Positions 15,652-23,736 of a stretch of DNA of 52,230 nt are shown here, in pieces. The first letter of the stretch is position 1. The number at the start of each line of letters is the position of its first letter. The notes below the pieces were generated by a model. The model did no database searches, was not told the DNA's origin, and saw nothing but the letters and a program-made list of their open reading frames with translations. Where the stretch lies: positions 1 to 52,230 of the forward strand of contig NZ_JBEXCV010000054.1 in assembly GCF_040605455.1 (NCBI RefSeq). The letters run 5' to 3'. The DNA comes from Embleya sp040605455 (lineage in GTDB: Bacteria; Actinomycetota; Actinomycetes; Streptomycetales; Streptomycetaceae). A program made the position numbers and the translations under genes.

Positions 15652-17628
15652 TCAGGTCAAACGCTTGCAGAGGAGGGCGTCGGGGGTCTTGGCCGAGCCG
15701 ACCCGGCCGGTGTAGGCGACGCCGGCCGCGTATTCGTCGGCGTTGCACTGGCCCTTGTACGTGCCGGAGGCGAACTCGCCGCCGGGGTTGCCGGTCGGCC
15801 GGTTGTCGCTCCGGTCGAACCACAGGGTGCGGGCCTGGGTGCCGAGCGCCGTGGTGGGTTGAGTGCACAGGATCGCGGAGACGGCCGCGCCGCGCACGCT
15901 GTAGCCGGTGATCATCCGGCCGGTGGGGCATTCGAGCTTGGTGTAGCCCGTGGCCCAGTCGTTCTGCACGTACGACTGGTCGCGAACCACCGTGTAGCCG
16001 GCGCCGATCGCGGACAGGTCCGGGCCGCCGGTGGTGGTGCACAGCCCGCGGTTGCCGGTGTGCGACAGGCCGATGATGCGCTCGCCGTCGGGGCAGACGG
16101 CCTTGCGGGCGCCGGAGTCCCAGTCCGGTTGAATCCGCATCCGCAGCGACGGTTGGGCGTCGGTGCTGTCCAGGTTCAGCATGTTCCAGCGTGCCGACCC
16201 GGGGATGGGGCCGGTACGGCCGGCGGCGCCGATCAGCTTGGTCCAGGCGGTGGCGCGCCAGTCGGTCGGGTCGTCCGCGATGCCGCTGCGGGCGCCGGTC
16301 GGGTCGAAGCGGAGCAGGGCCCACGAGTCGCCTTGGCCGTTGCCCTTCCAGCCGACCAGCGGCCAGTAGGCGAAGTCCAGGTCGCGGGCGACCAGGTAGT
16401 CGGTGAAGTTGGTGAACCAGGCGCGGGCGACCGGGTCGGTCTCCTCCGCGCCGGTGCCGAACTCGCTGATCCACACCGGAGCGGTGTGGTGCTGCCCGTC
16501 GGTGGTCACGAACTGCGCCGATCGGTCGATCTCGGCGAACAGTTGATCACGCGTCAGGTCCTGGTAGCGGGCGTCGTGGGTTTCGCCCACGCCGTACGCG
16601 CCGCTGTGGTTGGGGCCGGTGTACCCGTAGAAGTGGGCCGAGTAGACCAGCTTGTTCGGGTTGACCAGCGTGTGTGACAGGGTGCGGACCGGAGTCAGCG
16701 TGGGGCGGCCGTGCGGCAGGCCGTCGACCGGGATCCCGGTCCAGTTGATGCCCTCGACGATGATCAACAGGTCCGGGTTGGCCTCGGTCAGGATCCGGTT
16801 GCCCGCCTCCAGCGACGCGGCTTGCCAGTCCTTGTCGTTGCCCCAGCCCCAGTTGGGGTCGTCGGTGATGTTGCGACGGACCTCGTTGTACAGATCGGCG
16901 CCGACCACGCGCTTGTTGGTCTTGTAGCGGTTGGCCATGGTGATCCAGTCGGCCACCCAGTCGGCGGTGCCGCGCGAGGTGTTCCAGCGTTCGTTGCCGT
17001 CCACGCCGCAGCACCAACGGGTTGTGCCGGTGTGGTTGTTCAACACCACCGCGAAGCCGTCGGCGGTCAACGCGGCGACCACCGCGTCGAACACCTGGAG
17101 CGGGGTCTTGCCGCGCAGTTGCGGGTTGGCGGCGACGGCCGCGTCGGGGACGGTCGTGCTCGCGTGCACCATCTCGTTCGAGAAGGGCAGTCGGATGCTG
17201 TTGATCCCGACCGCGTGGAAGCCCGCCAGGATCGTCGGCAGGCTTGCCCGATCCAGGCCCAGCGGCATGCCGTTCGCGTTCTCTCCGCTGTGGTGGTTGG
17301 CGGCGTTGCCGATGTCACCGGAACCGTTCCAGGTTCCCTGTGCGCCGGCCCAGTTGGCCGAACGCAGCTTGAACCGATCGCCGTTCGCGTCGACGATCCA
17401 GCGGCCGCTCGCGGACAGGGGGGCTGTCCAGGACGCGGCGAGGGCGGACGCCTGCGGGGTCGTCGGCGGGGTTGCCTGTGCGGCGGGGGTGGCGGCGCCG
17501 GCCGGTGGGCCGATCAGGAGGCCGGCGGCGACGGCGGTGAGGGCGAGGGCGGAGCGGGTGAGGAGTCGGTGCCTGGTGCGGGGGAGACCGGGGGCCTCCG
17601 GGGTGCGTCGGTGCCTGGTGCGTTGCAT
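15652..17628 (-). CDS. Secreted GH5-family glycoside hydrolase with Cys-rich C-terminal domain
   Basis: 658 residues. A basic start and a hydrophobic stretch (residues 20-45, ending GPPAGA) form a Sec-type signal peptide. The catalytic domain (about 65-475) is a clan A barrel with the acid/base in LYNEVR (E249) and the nucleophile in WISEFGTG (E389), as in cellulase/GH5 enzymes. The last about 160 residues contain three similar units, each opening and closing with cysteine (VCPDG...GLC, ECPTG...ILC, QCNAD...LLC), a likely binding module with three disulphides. It should cleave an external beta-glucan or glycoside and feed the adjacent GH42, GH31 and ABC genes. The start fits GAGGCAGG six bases upstream. 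Confidence 0.9.
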   Translation of the reverse strand: MQRTRHRRTPEAPGLPRTRHRLLTRSALALTAVAAGLLIGPPAGAATPAAQATPPTTPQASALAASWTAPLSASGRWIVDANGDRFKLRSANWAGAQGTWNGSGDIGNAANHHSGENANGMPLGLDRASLPTILAGFHAVGINSIRLPFSNEMVHASTTVPDAAVAANPQLRGKTPLQVFDAVVAALTADGFAVVLNNHTGTTRWCCGVDGNERWNTSRGTADWVADWITMANRYKTNKRVVGADLYNEVRRNITDDPNWGWGNDKDWQAASLEAGNRILTEANPDLLIIVEGINWTGIPVDGLPHGRPTLTPVRTLSHTLVNPNKLVYSAHFYGYTGPNHSGAYGVGETHDARYQDLTRDQLFAEIDRSAQFVTTDGQHHTAPVWISEFGTGAEETDPVARAWFTNFTDYLVARDLDFAYWPLVGWKGNGQGDSWALLRFDPTGARSGIADDPTDWRATAWTKLIGAAGRTGPIPGSARWNMLNLDSTDAQPSLRMRIQPDWDSGARKAVCPDGERIIGLSHTGNRGLCTTTGGPDLSAIGAGYTVVRDQSYVQNDWATGYTKLECPTGRMITGYSVRGAAVSAILCTQPTTALGTQARTLWFDRSDNRPTGNPGGEFASGTYKGQCNADEYAAGVAYTGRVGSAKTPDALLCKRLT

Positions 17629-17730
17629 CGGTACCTGCCTCGGTTGAGGGTTGAGGGATCTGCATGCGGTGCGGCGGTACGACTGGTGCGGTTCGTGCGG
17701 TTCGTGCGGCCGGGGGTTTGGGGGCGACGC

Positions 17731-19824
17731 CTATTCGGGTGCCGGCTCGGGCTCGGTCTCGGGCGGCAGTGATCCGAGGACTGCCACGTCGCGCGGGGCT
17801 AGGGTGACCCGGCGGGTGATCGCTCGATCCTTGGTGAGCAAGTCCCGGCGGACGTCGGGGAGATCGATTTCGTGGGTCGCGTCCGTGTGGTTGAGCACAA
17901 CGAGCACGTCGTACCCGTCGCCGGCACGGATGGATGCCTGGACGCCGCGCGGCAGCACCGGCAACACCGGCTCGACGCCCGCGTCCGCGCAGGCCCGGGC
18001 GATCAGGCCGCGCATGGTCGCGGCGTCCGGGCGAGTCGCGATGTAGCGCGCGATGCCCGCCCCGTGGGTGTGAACGGTCGCGGCGGGGCGGCCGGCCCAC
18101 TCGGCGCCGGCGAATTCCAGCTCGACCCGTGCGCCCTTGAGTGTGACGTCCTCGCGCCACAGGTCGCCGGTGCCCGTCGGCAGCACGTCGCCCGACTCGG
18201 CCACTCCCCGTACCGGGAACGCCGTGCCGGCGTCGGCCGGCCAGAACTCCTCCACCGACACACCCAGCGCCTCGCGCAGTGGACCCGGGTATCCGCCCAG
18301 ATGCACCCGGTCGTAGTCGTCGACGATTCCGCTGAAGAACGACACGACCAGCGATCCGCCGTTCGCGACGAAGCGGGAGAGTTTGTCGCCGTGTTCGGCG
18401 GACAGCAGGTACAGGCTCGGCACGATCACCAGGCGGTAGTCGGAAAGATCGACTCCCGGATGCACCACGTCCACGCCGACGCCCAGGTCGAACAGCGGTG
18501 CGTAGTGGTCGAGTGCGCGGTCCAGGTGCCGGACCGCGTCGGAGGGATGCGAGTCGAGTTCGAGGGCCCACCAGCTGTGCCAGTCGGTGAGCAGGGCGAC
18601 CCGATTGCGGATGCGGGTGCCGACCAGCTCTGGGACGCGGGACAACTCGGCGCCCAGATCCACCACTTCCCGGAACACTCGGGTCTCCGGACCGGCGTGC
18701 GGCACCATGCCGGAGTGGAACTTCTCGGCGCCGCCCCGGGATTGCCGCCACTGGAAGTACATGATCGCGTCCGCGCCCTGGGCGACTGCCTGCCAGCTCC
18801 ACAGCCGCATCCGCCCGGGCGACTTGGCGGCGTTGCGGGCCCGCCAGTTGACCGCGGACGGCGCCTGCTCGGTGAGCAGCCACGGTTCGCCGCCGCCCGC
18901 GCAGCGGATCACGTCGTAGCTCATCGCCGCGCCGACGTGCGCCTGCTCCCAGTTCGGGTCGGGGTAGCTGTCCAGGGACAGGACGTCCATGGCCGGCGCC
19001 CAGTCGTACATGTCCACGCTCTTGAGCCCGGCCAGGAAGTTCGTGGTGACCGGCACGTCGGGGGTGATCCGGCGCAGGATTGCGGTCTCCGCGGCGAAGC
19101 AGGCGAGCAGCGCGTCGTTGCCGAACCGTTTGAAGTCGAGTTGTTGGGAGGGGTTCGGGTAGGTCGGCGCCGTACGCGGCGGCAACACCTGCTCGAAGGA
19201 GGCATAGCGCTGCGACCAGAAGTCGGTGGACCACGCCTCGTTGAGGGCGTCCACGCTCTTGTAGCGCTCGCTCAGCCAGCGCCGGAAGTCGGCGGCCGAT
19301 GTGTCGCAGAAGCATTCCGCGACATGGCACCCGTATTCGTTGCCGACGTGCCAGAGCCCGAGCGCCGGGTGATCCCGGTAGTGCGTGGCGACCGCCTCGA
19401 CCAGGCGTGCGGCGCGGTCGCGGAAGATCGGCGAGGACGGGCAGAAGTGTTGCCGGCCGCCGGGGGACAGGACCGTGCCGTCGGCGGTCACCGGCAGCAC
19501 CTCGGGATGCTCGGTGACCAGCCACGGCGGCGGTGCGGCGGTCATCGTGGCGAGGTCGGCGGTGATCCCGTGCGCGGCCAGGTCGTCCATCACCCGGTCG
19601 AAGTAACCGAAGTCGTAGGCATCGCGGGCAGGTTCGACCCGCGCCCAGGCGAAGATCGCGAGGTTGACCACGGTGACCCCGGCCCGGGCCATCAGCGCCA
19701 GGTCCTCGGCGCGAGTGGCGTCGGGCCACTGGTCCGGGTTGTAGTCGGCGCCGAAGCCGATCCCGCCGAGGCGGGCGCGTAGGGCGGCCATCCGGCCGGC
19801 GGGGTTGTGTGTGGTGTCGTTCAT
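17731..19824 (-). CDS. GH42 beta-galactosidase
   Basis: 697 residues, typical GH42 length: barrel (1-390), a trimerisation-type domain (about 395-610) and a small C-terminal beta domain. Acid/base E163 lies in HVGNEYGCH and nucleophile E319 in LLTEQAPS. The zinc cysteines C128, C166, C171 and C173 of the family are present. There is no signal peptide, so it hydrolyses imported galactosides in the cytosol. The start at 19824 has no good ribosome site; an in-frame ATG at 19791 (MAALRARLGG) is an alternative closer to homologue N-termini. It lies downstream of the LacI gene on the same strand, 353 bases away. Confidence 0.94.
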   Translation of the reverse strand: MNDTTHNPAGRMAALRARLGGIGFGADYNPDQWPDATRAEDLALMARAGVTVVNLAIFAWARVEPARDAYDFGYFDRVMDDLAAHGITADLATMTAAPPPWLVTEHPEVLPVTADGTVLSPGGRQHFCPSSPIFRDRAARLVEAVATHYRDHPALGLWHVGNEYGCHVAECFCDTSAADFRRWLSERYKSVDALNEAWSTDFWSQRYASFEQVLPPRTAPTYPNPSQQLDFKRFGNDALLACFAAETAILRRITPDVPVTTNFLAGLKSVDMYDWAPAMDVLSLDSYPDPNWEQAHVGAAMSYDVIRCAGGGEPWLLTEQAPSAVNWRARNAAKSPGRMRLWSWQAVAQGADAIMYFQWRQSRGGAEKFHSGMVPHAGPETRVFREVVDLGAELSRVPELVGTRIRNRVALLTDWHSWWALELDSHPSDAVRHLDRALDHYAPLFDLGVGVDVVHPGVDLSDYRLVIVPSLYLLSAEHGDKLSRFVANGGSLVVSFFSGIVDDYDRVHLGGYPGPLREALGVSVEEFWPADAGTAFPVRGVAESGDVLPTGTGDLWREDVTLKGARVELEFAGAEWAGRPAATVHTHGAGIARYIATRPDAATMRGLIARACADAGVEPVLPVLPRGVQASIRAGDGYDVLVVLNHTDATHEIDLPDVRRDLLTKDRAITRRVTLAPRDVAVLGSLPPETEPEPAPE

Positions 19825-20177
19825 CGGTGCGTTGTGGAGCGCCGGAGCCGAAGGCCGTTCGGTCGGGCGCCACTTCTCCTTCGGGATCACTTCGGGGCCG
19901 CTGAGGACGAGTGGGTGCGCGGGCGAGCAGGGTTCGTACGGGTGGCGAATCGGGGCGGGTGCGCCGGTCTTCGGTGAGTGCGGGCAGGTGGGGACCGCCC
20001 TGCCGGGGGCGAGCGCTGTGGGGCTTTGACGCGCGGGGCCTGTGTGGTGCGCGGCTGTGTCGTGAGCGTGTTGAGGCGAGCACGTGGTGAGGCGTGCACA
20101 GGTGTGAGGCAGGCGCGTGATGAGGCGTGCGTGTTGTCGGGGGAACGGGGCGGCCGGGGCGCCGCGGTGACGGCTCG
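19825..20177. other. Gap between lacI-type and GH42 genes
   Basis: About 350 bases, rich in GTG/CGTG repeats on the plus strand (20035-20135). No copy of the LacI operator seen at 21289 is present, and no convincing short gene. It may hold a promoter for the GH42 gene, but none is recognisable. Confidence 0.5.
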
Positions 20178-21239
20178 TCAGGGGGCGGGCGGCGCCGAGG
20201 TGCTGTCCCGGACGATCAGGGTCGGGGCGACCGGGGTGGCGCCGTGGACGGTGCCGTGACCGGAGCGGAACTGGTCGAGCAGCAGCGCCACGCACTGCCG
20301 GCCGACCTCCTCGAAGTCCTGGTGGATGGTGGTGAGCGAGGGCAGGAACCAGGCCGATTCGGCGAGATCGTCGAAGCCCACCACACTGACCTCGTCCGGC
20401 ACCGAGCGACCGGCCTCGTGCAACGCGCGCACCACGCCCAGCGCCATCTGGTCGTTGCCCGCGAAGATCGCCGAGACCTCCGAATTCGCGGCCAGTTCGA
20501 GGCCGGCGGCGTAGCCGCTGGCGGCGCTCCAGTCGCCGTACAGCAGCGGTGGGACGGGTGCCCCGGCCGCCTTGAGCGTGCGATGCCAGGACTCGGCGCG
20601 CCGTCGGGCGGCATAGGAGTCCTGTGGGCCACAGACGTGCCACACGGTGCGGTGGCCCAGGTCGAGCAGGTGCGTGGTGGCCAGTCGGGCGCCCTCGGCC
20701 TGATTGGTGTCCACGCCGGGATGCCGGCGGCTCTCCTCGCCGTCGACCACCACCACCGGCAGACCGGACGGCAGCCGTAGCGCGGGGGTGTCCAGGATCT
20801 GTGCCTCGATCAGGATGATTCCGTCCACGGCCTGCATGGTGAGTCGATCGAAGGCGTCGCGCACGGCGCTTTCGGTCTGTGCCCGCACGCTCACCACGTT
20901 CACCGAGTACTCGGCGTCCTGCGCGGCGGCGACGATGGCCTCCAGCGTGCGGGCGTTGCCGTACGCGTTCAGGCCGAAGCTGATCACGCCGAGCATCCGG
21001 AACTTGCCGGTGGCCAGAGCCCGCGCCGCCGTGTTCGGCCGATAGCCGAGCATCTGCATCGCGGCGAGCACACGTTCGCGAGTCGCCTCGTCCACGTTGC
21101 TGCGGTTGTTGGCGACGCGCGAGACGGTCTGGCTGGAGACGCCCGCCATCTCGGCGACATCGGCCATGGACGGAGGCCGGGTACGCGCTTCGAACGGCCC
21201 GCCCGATCCCGGCTTCGCCACCTCTCCGTCCTTCGCCAT
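20178..21239 (-). CDS. LacI-family transcriptional regulator of the sugar locus
   Basis: 353 residues. The helix-turn-helix is MADVAEMAGVSSQTVSRVAN (25-44), followed by the hinge helix RPNTAARALATGK. The periplasmic-binding-like sugar domain spans about 75-340 and ends with the usual VVGFDDLAES and LTTIHQDFEEVG motifs. It should act as a dimeric repressor released by an imported oligosaccharide. Two matching 16-bp operators (21289, 21437) lie in the divergent promoter region, so it probably represses itself and the permease operon. ATG 21239 has AAAGGA seven bases upstream. Confidence 0.95.
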   Translation of the reverse strand: MAKDGEVAKPGSGGPFEARTRPPSMADVAEMAGVSSQTVSRVANNRSNVDEATRERVLAAMQMLGYRPNTAARALATGKFRMLGVISFGLNAYGNARTLEAIVAAAQDAEYSVNVVSVRAQTESAVRDAFDRLTMQAVDGIILIEAQILDTPALRLPSGLPVVVVDGEESRRHPGVDTNQAEGARLATTHLLDLGHRTVWHVCGPQDSYAARRRAESWHRTLKAAGAPVPPLLYGDWSAASGYAAGLELAANSEVSAIFAGNDQMALGVVRALHEAGRSVPDEVSVVGFDDLAESAWFLPSLTTIHQDFEEVGRQCVALLLDQFRSGHGTVHGATPVAPTLIVRDSTSAPPAP

Positions 21240-21288
21240 GCCCCGATCCTTTCACTCACGGCATCCGCTCCGGGCGGCGGATGCGCTC

Positions 21289-21304
21289 ATGTTCGCGCAA
21301 ACAT
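21289..21304. promoter_or_regulatory. LacI-type operator 1
   Basis: ATGTTCGCGCAAACAT: arms ATGTT/AACAT around a GC-rich centre, 50 bases upstream of the lacI-type start. It differs from operator 2 at a single central base. This position suits autorepression. Confidence 0.8.
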
Positions 21305-21364
21305 GACGCAGGGTCAACAGCGTGTCGCGACCAACTCCGAAGAACCGTCAAAAGCCATATTTAC

Positions 21365-21380
21365 GCGGGAAACTTCCCGC
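21365..21380. promoter_or_regulatory. Inverted repeat GCGGGAA-AC-TTCCCGC
   Basis: Perfect 7-bp arms with a 2-base spacer, ending 11 bases before the candidate -35 at 21392. Its sequence is unrelated to the LacI operators, so a second regulator may act here. Confidence 0.55.
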
Positions 21381-21391
21381 AGGGATGGCTA

Positions 21392-21420
21392 TTGACAGGT
21401 CGTCAGCCTGACGGAACACT
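21392..21420 (+). promoter_or_regulatory. Candidate promoter of the sugar permease operon
   Basis: Consensus TTGACA (21392-21397), 17-base spacer, then AACACT (21415-21420), which matches only three of six -10 positions. Transcription would start near 21427, ten bases before operator 2, so bound LacI would block elongation or promoter clearance. Confidence 0.5.
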
Positions 21421-21436
21421 CTCGAAACGCGCCGCG

Positions 21437-21452
21437 ATGTTGGCGCAAACAT
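21437..21452. promoter_or_regulatory. LacI-type operator 2
   Basis: ATGTTGGCGCAAACAT, 15 of 16 bases equal to operator 1. It lies between the candidate promoter and the first translated frame of the permease operon. The centre-to-centre distance to operator 1 is 148 bases, which would permit DNA looping. Confidence 0.8.
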
Positions 21453-21518
21453 TCGGTGCGGGAGGCGACCCTGCGACCGCTGTCCCCGAAATCCCCCGAG
21501 CGTCCCGGAGGACCTTCC

Positions 21519-21563
21519 GTGAGAGTCGACCCGGTCCCGTGCCGCCGCCGGGGCACGCGGTGA
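21519..21563 (+). CDS. Possible 14-residue leader peptide before the permease
   Basis: A GTG at 21519 sits eight bases after GGAGG (21507-21511), the best ribosome site in this leader. The frame encodes MRVDPVPCRRRGTR and stops at TGA 21561-21563, overlapping the GTG (21560) of the permease by three bases. The permease itself has no ribosome site of its own near 21560, so translation of the leader could be needed for permease synthesis. A sequencing error joining the two frames is the alternative. Confidence 0.4.
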   Translation: MRVDPVPCRRRGTR

Positions 21564-22444
21564 AGCGCGGCGCCCTGCGGCGCAACCTCACCGGCCACGC
21601 CTTCTTCTTCCCGTTCCTGGTGGTCTTCGTCATCGGCGTCGCGGCACCGCTCGCCTACGCGTTCCGGCTCAGCCTGTACGAGGACCGGATGATCGGGGGC
21701 ACGGTCTTCGTCGGCTTCGACAACTACTCGAAGGCGCTGAGCGACCACCTGTTTTCCGCCGGACTGGTCCGGGTCGCGCTGTTCTTCGCGATCCAGGTAC
21801 CGCTGATGCTGACCCTGTCGCTGCTCGCCGCGCTGGCCATCGACAGCGGCCGGTTGCGCGGCGCGGGCCTGTTCCGGGTCGGCATCTTCGTTCCCTATGC
21901 GGTGCCCGGCGTGGTCGCGGCGCTGATGTGGGGCTACATGTACGGCAACCGGTTCGGTCTGTCCGCCGAGTTGGGCGACCTGCTCGGCACCGACCTGCCC
22001 GATCTGCTGAGCCCGGACTGGATGCTCGCGTCCATCGGCAACGTGGTGACCTGGTCCTACGTGGGCTACAACATGATGATCCTGTACGCGGCACTGCGGG
22101 CGATCCCGGAAGAGCTCTACGAGGCAGCCGAGATGGACGGCGCGGGCGCGTTCCGTACCGCGTGGAGCATCAAACTCCCGGCGCTGAAACCGGCGTTGCT
22201 GCTCGCCACCACGTTCTCGGTGATCGGCAGTTTCCAACTCTTCAACGAGCCGAGCATCCTGTCCGCGCTCGCCCCGGCGTCGGTGCCGACCAACTACACC
22301 CCGAACCTGTACGCGTACAACCTCGCCTTCAACGGACGCCAGTTCAACTACTCGGCCGCCATCGCGGTGGTTCTCGGTGTGGTGACCGTGTTCGTCGCGT
22401 ATCTGGTCCAGCTGGCCACCGCCCGACGGGAGCGCATGCAGTGA
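21560..22444 (+). CDS. CUT1 sugar ABC transporter permease 1
   Basis: 294 residues with six hydrophobic segments and the MalF-type cytoplasmic EAA loop (EELYEAAEMDGAGAFRTAW), which docks the ATPase. It should import an oligosaccharide with the permease at 22441 and the lipoprotein at 23737. GTG 21560 is taken as start because it joins the leader frame and places the first membrane segment (FFFPFLVVFVIG) at a usual distance; the frame is open upstream to 21281 but unlike the family. No ATPase gene is nearby; Streptomyces-type bacteria often share one MsiK ATPase among many CUT1 systems. Confidence 0.9.
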   Translation: MKRGALRRNLTGHAFFFPFLVVFVIGVAAPLAYAFRLSLYEDRMIGGTVFVGFDNYSKALSDHLFSAGLVRVALFFAIQVPLMLTLSLLAALAIDSGRLRGAGLFRVGIFVPYAVPGVVAALMWGYMYGNRFGLSAELGDLLGTDLPDLLSPDWMLASIGNVVTWSYVGYNMMILYAALRAIPEELYEAAEMDGAGAFRTAWSIKLPALKPALLLATTFSVIGSFQLFNEPSILSALAPASVPTNYTPNLYAYNLAFNGRQFNYSAAIAVVLGVVTVFVAYLVQLATARRERMQ

Positions 22445-23415
22445 GCACCTCCATCCTGCCGGATCGCCCGAGCGCGGCCGGCGACGCGTCCACCCGGTTC
22501 TTCCGCCCGCGTGGTCGACGGCCGCACCGTGGGCGCAGCGGGACCGGCAAGAGCGGCGGCCGTCGCGATCGCAAGAGCACGGCGCTGACCGTCGCGATGG
22601 CGCTGATGCTCGGCTATACGCTGCTACCCCTGGTCTGGCTGATGTTCGGCGCGACCAAGTCCAACGAGGGCCTGCTCTCGTCGCGCGGATTGTGGTTCGC
22701 CGACGACTTCAACCTCTTCGACAACATCCACGACGTCTTCACCTACGAAGACGGCATCTATCTCCGCTGGTTCGCGAACAACCTGCTGTACTCGGTGGTC
22801 GGTGCGGGCGGCGCCGCGATGATCGCCACACTCGGCGGCTACGCGCTGGCCAAGTTCGAATTCGCCGGGCGCAGGCTGATGTTCGCGCTGGTACTGGGCG
22901 CGATCTCGATTCCGGGTACGGCGCTGGCGGTGCCGACGTATCTGCTGTTCAGCGACGTGGGCATCGTGGACACCCCGTGGGCCGTCATCCTGCCGTCCCT
23001 GGCCAGCCCGTTCGGGCTCTACCTGATGCGGGTGTATGCGGCGGACGCGGTGCCGGACGCGATGCTGGAGGCGGCCCGGATGGACGGCGCGGGCGAGTTG
23101 CGGATCTTCTTCACCATCTCGCTGCGCCTGCTCGCACCCGGCTTCGTCACGGTGCTGCTGTTCGCGCTGGTGGCGACCTGGAACAACTACTTCCTGCCGT
23201 TGATCGTGCTCAACGACCCGAACTGGTTCCCGCTGACCGTCGGCCTCAATCGGTGGAACGGGCAGGCCAACGGCGGCAGCGTGGCCGGCAGTACGGCGAT
23301 CTATCCGATCCTGCTGACCGGCAGCCTGCTGGCGATCGTGCCGCTGATCGTGGCGTTCTTGTTCCTGCAGCGGTTCTGGCAGTCGGGCCTTTCGGCGGGT
23401 GGGGTCAAGCAGTAG
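22441..23415 (+). CDS. CUT1 sugar ABC transporter permease 2
   Basis: 324 residues, MalG type. A basic, Arg-rich N-terminus of about 45 residues, longer than usual, precedes six membrane segments. The EAA loop is AMLEAARMDGAGELRIFFT. Start GTG 22441 overlaps the first permease stop (GTGA), so the two subunits are made in step. The ending LQRFWQSGLSAGGVKQ is the common C-terminus of this family. Confidence 0.93.
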   Translation: MSTSILPDRPSAAGDASTRFFRPRGRRPHRGRSGTGKSGGRRDRKSTALTVAMALMLGYTLLPLVWLMFGATKSNEGLLSSRGLWFADDFNLFDNIHDVFTYEDGIYLRWFANNLLYSVVGAGGAAMIATLGGYALAKFEFAGRRLMFALVLGAISIPGTALAVPTYLLFSDVGIVDTPWAVILPSLASPFGLYLMRVYAADAVPDAMLEAARMDGAGELRIFFTISLRLLAPGFVTVLLFALVATWNNYFLPLIVLNDPNWFPLTVGLNRWNGQANGGSVAGSTAIYPILLTGSLLAIVPLIVAFLFLQRFWQSGLSAGGVKQ

Positions 23416-23736
23416 CGCGGCCCGGGCGGGCCCGCGGGCTCGGTCCGGTGGCTCGGTCTGCGGGCATGGGCCGTGAGTGCGGCCCGGCGGCGGTTCGTGC
23501 TCCCACCGCTCCTCCGGTGGTTCGTCGCACGGCTCCTGCCACGGCTCCTGTTTACGGCTCGTGCTCACGGCAGTGCCTTCGCCTTCCGCGGCGTTGCTTC
23601 GTTTCTCCGTCGCGGTGCTTCGTCCTACCGCAGGAGCGCTTTCCCGCTCCGCAGTCGGGCTTGCTTTCTCCTTCGTATCTCGCATGCCTCTTTCGCACGT
23701 CCCCGAGTTCGCGAATCCCCTTTGGAGTGGCTACAC
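23416..23736. other. Gap between permease and binding-protein genes
   Basis: About 320 bases, unusually long for this operon type. It holds a 6-bp hairpin (23503-23508 with 23515-23520) and tandem CACGGCTCCTG copies (23528-23538, 23540-23550) with a degenerate third at 23554. The composition (many TTCG/CTTCG words) differs from the surrounding genes. It may adjust expression of the binding protein relative to the permeases; no gene is supported. Confidence 0.5.
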
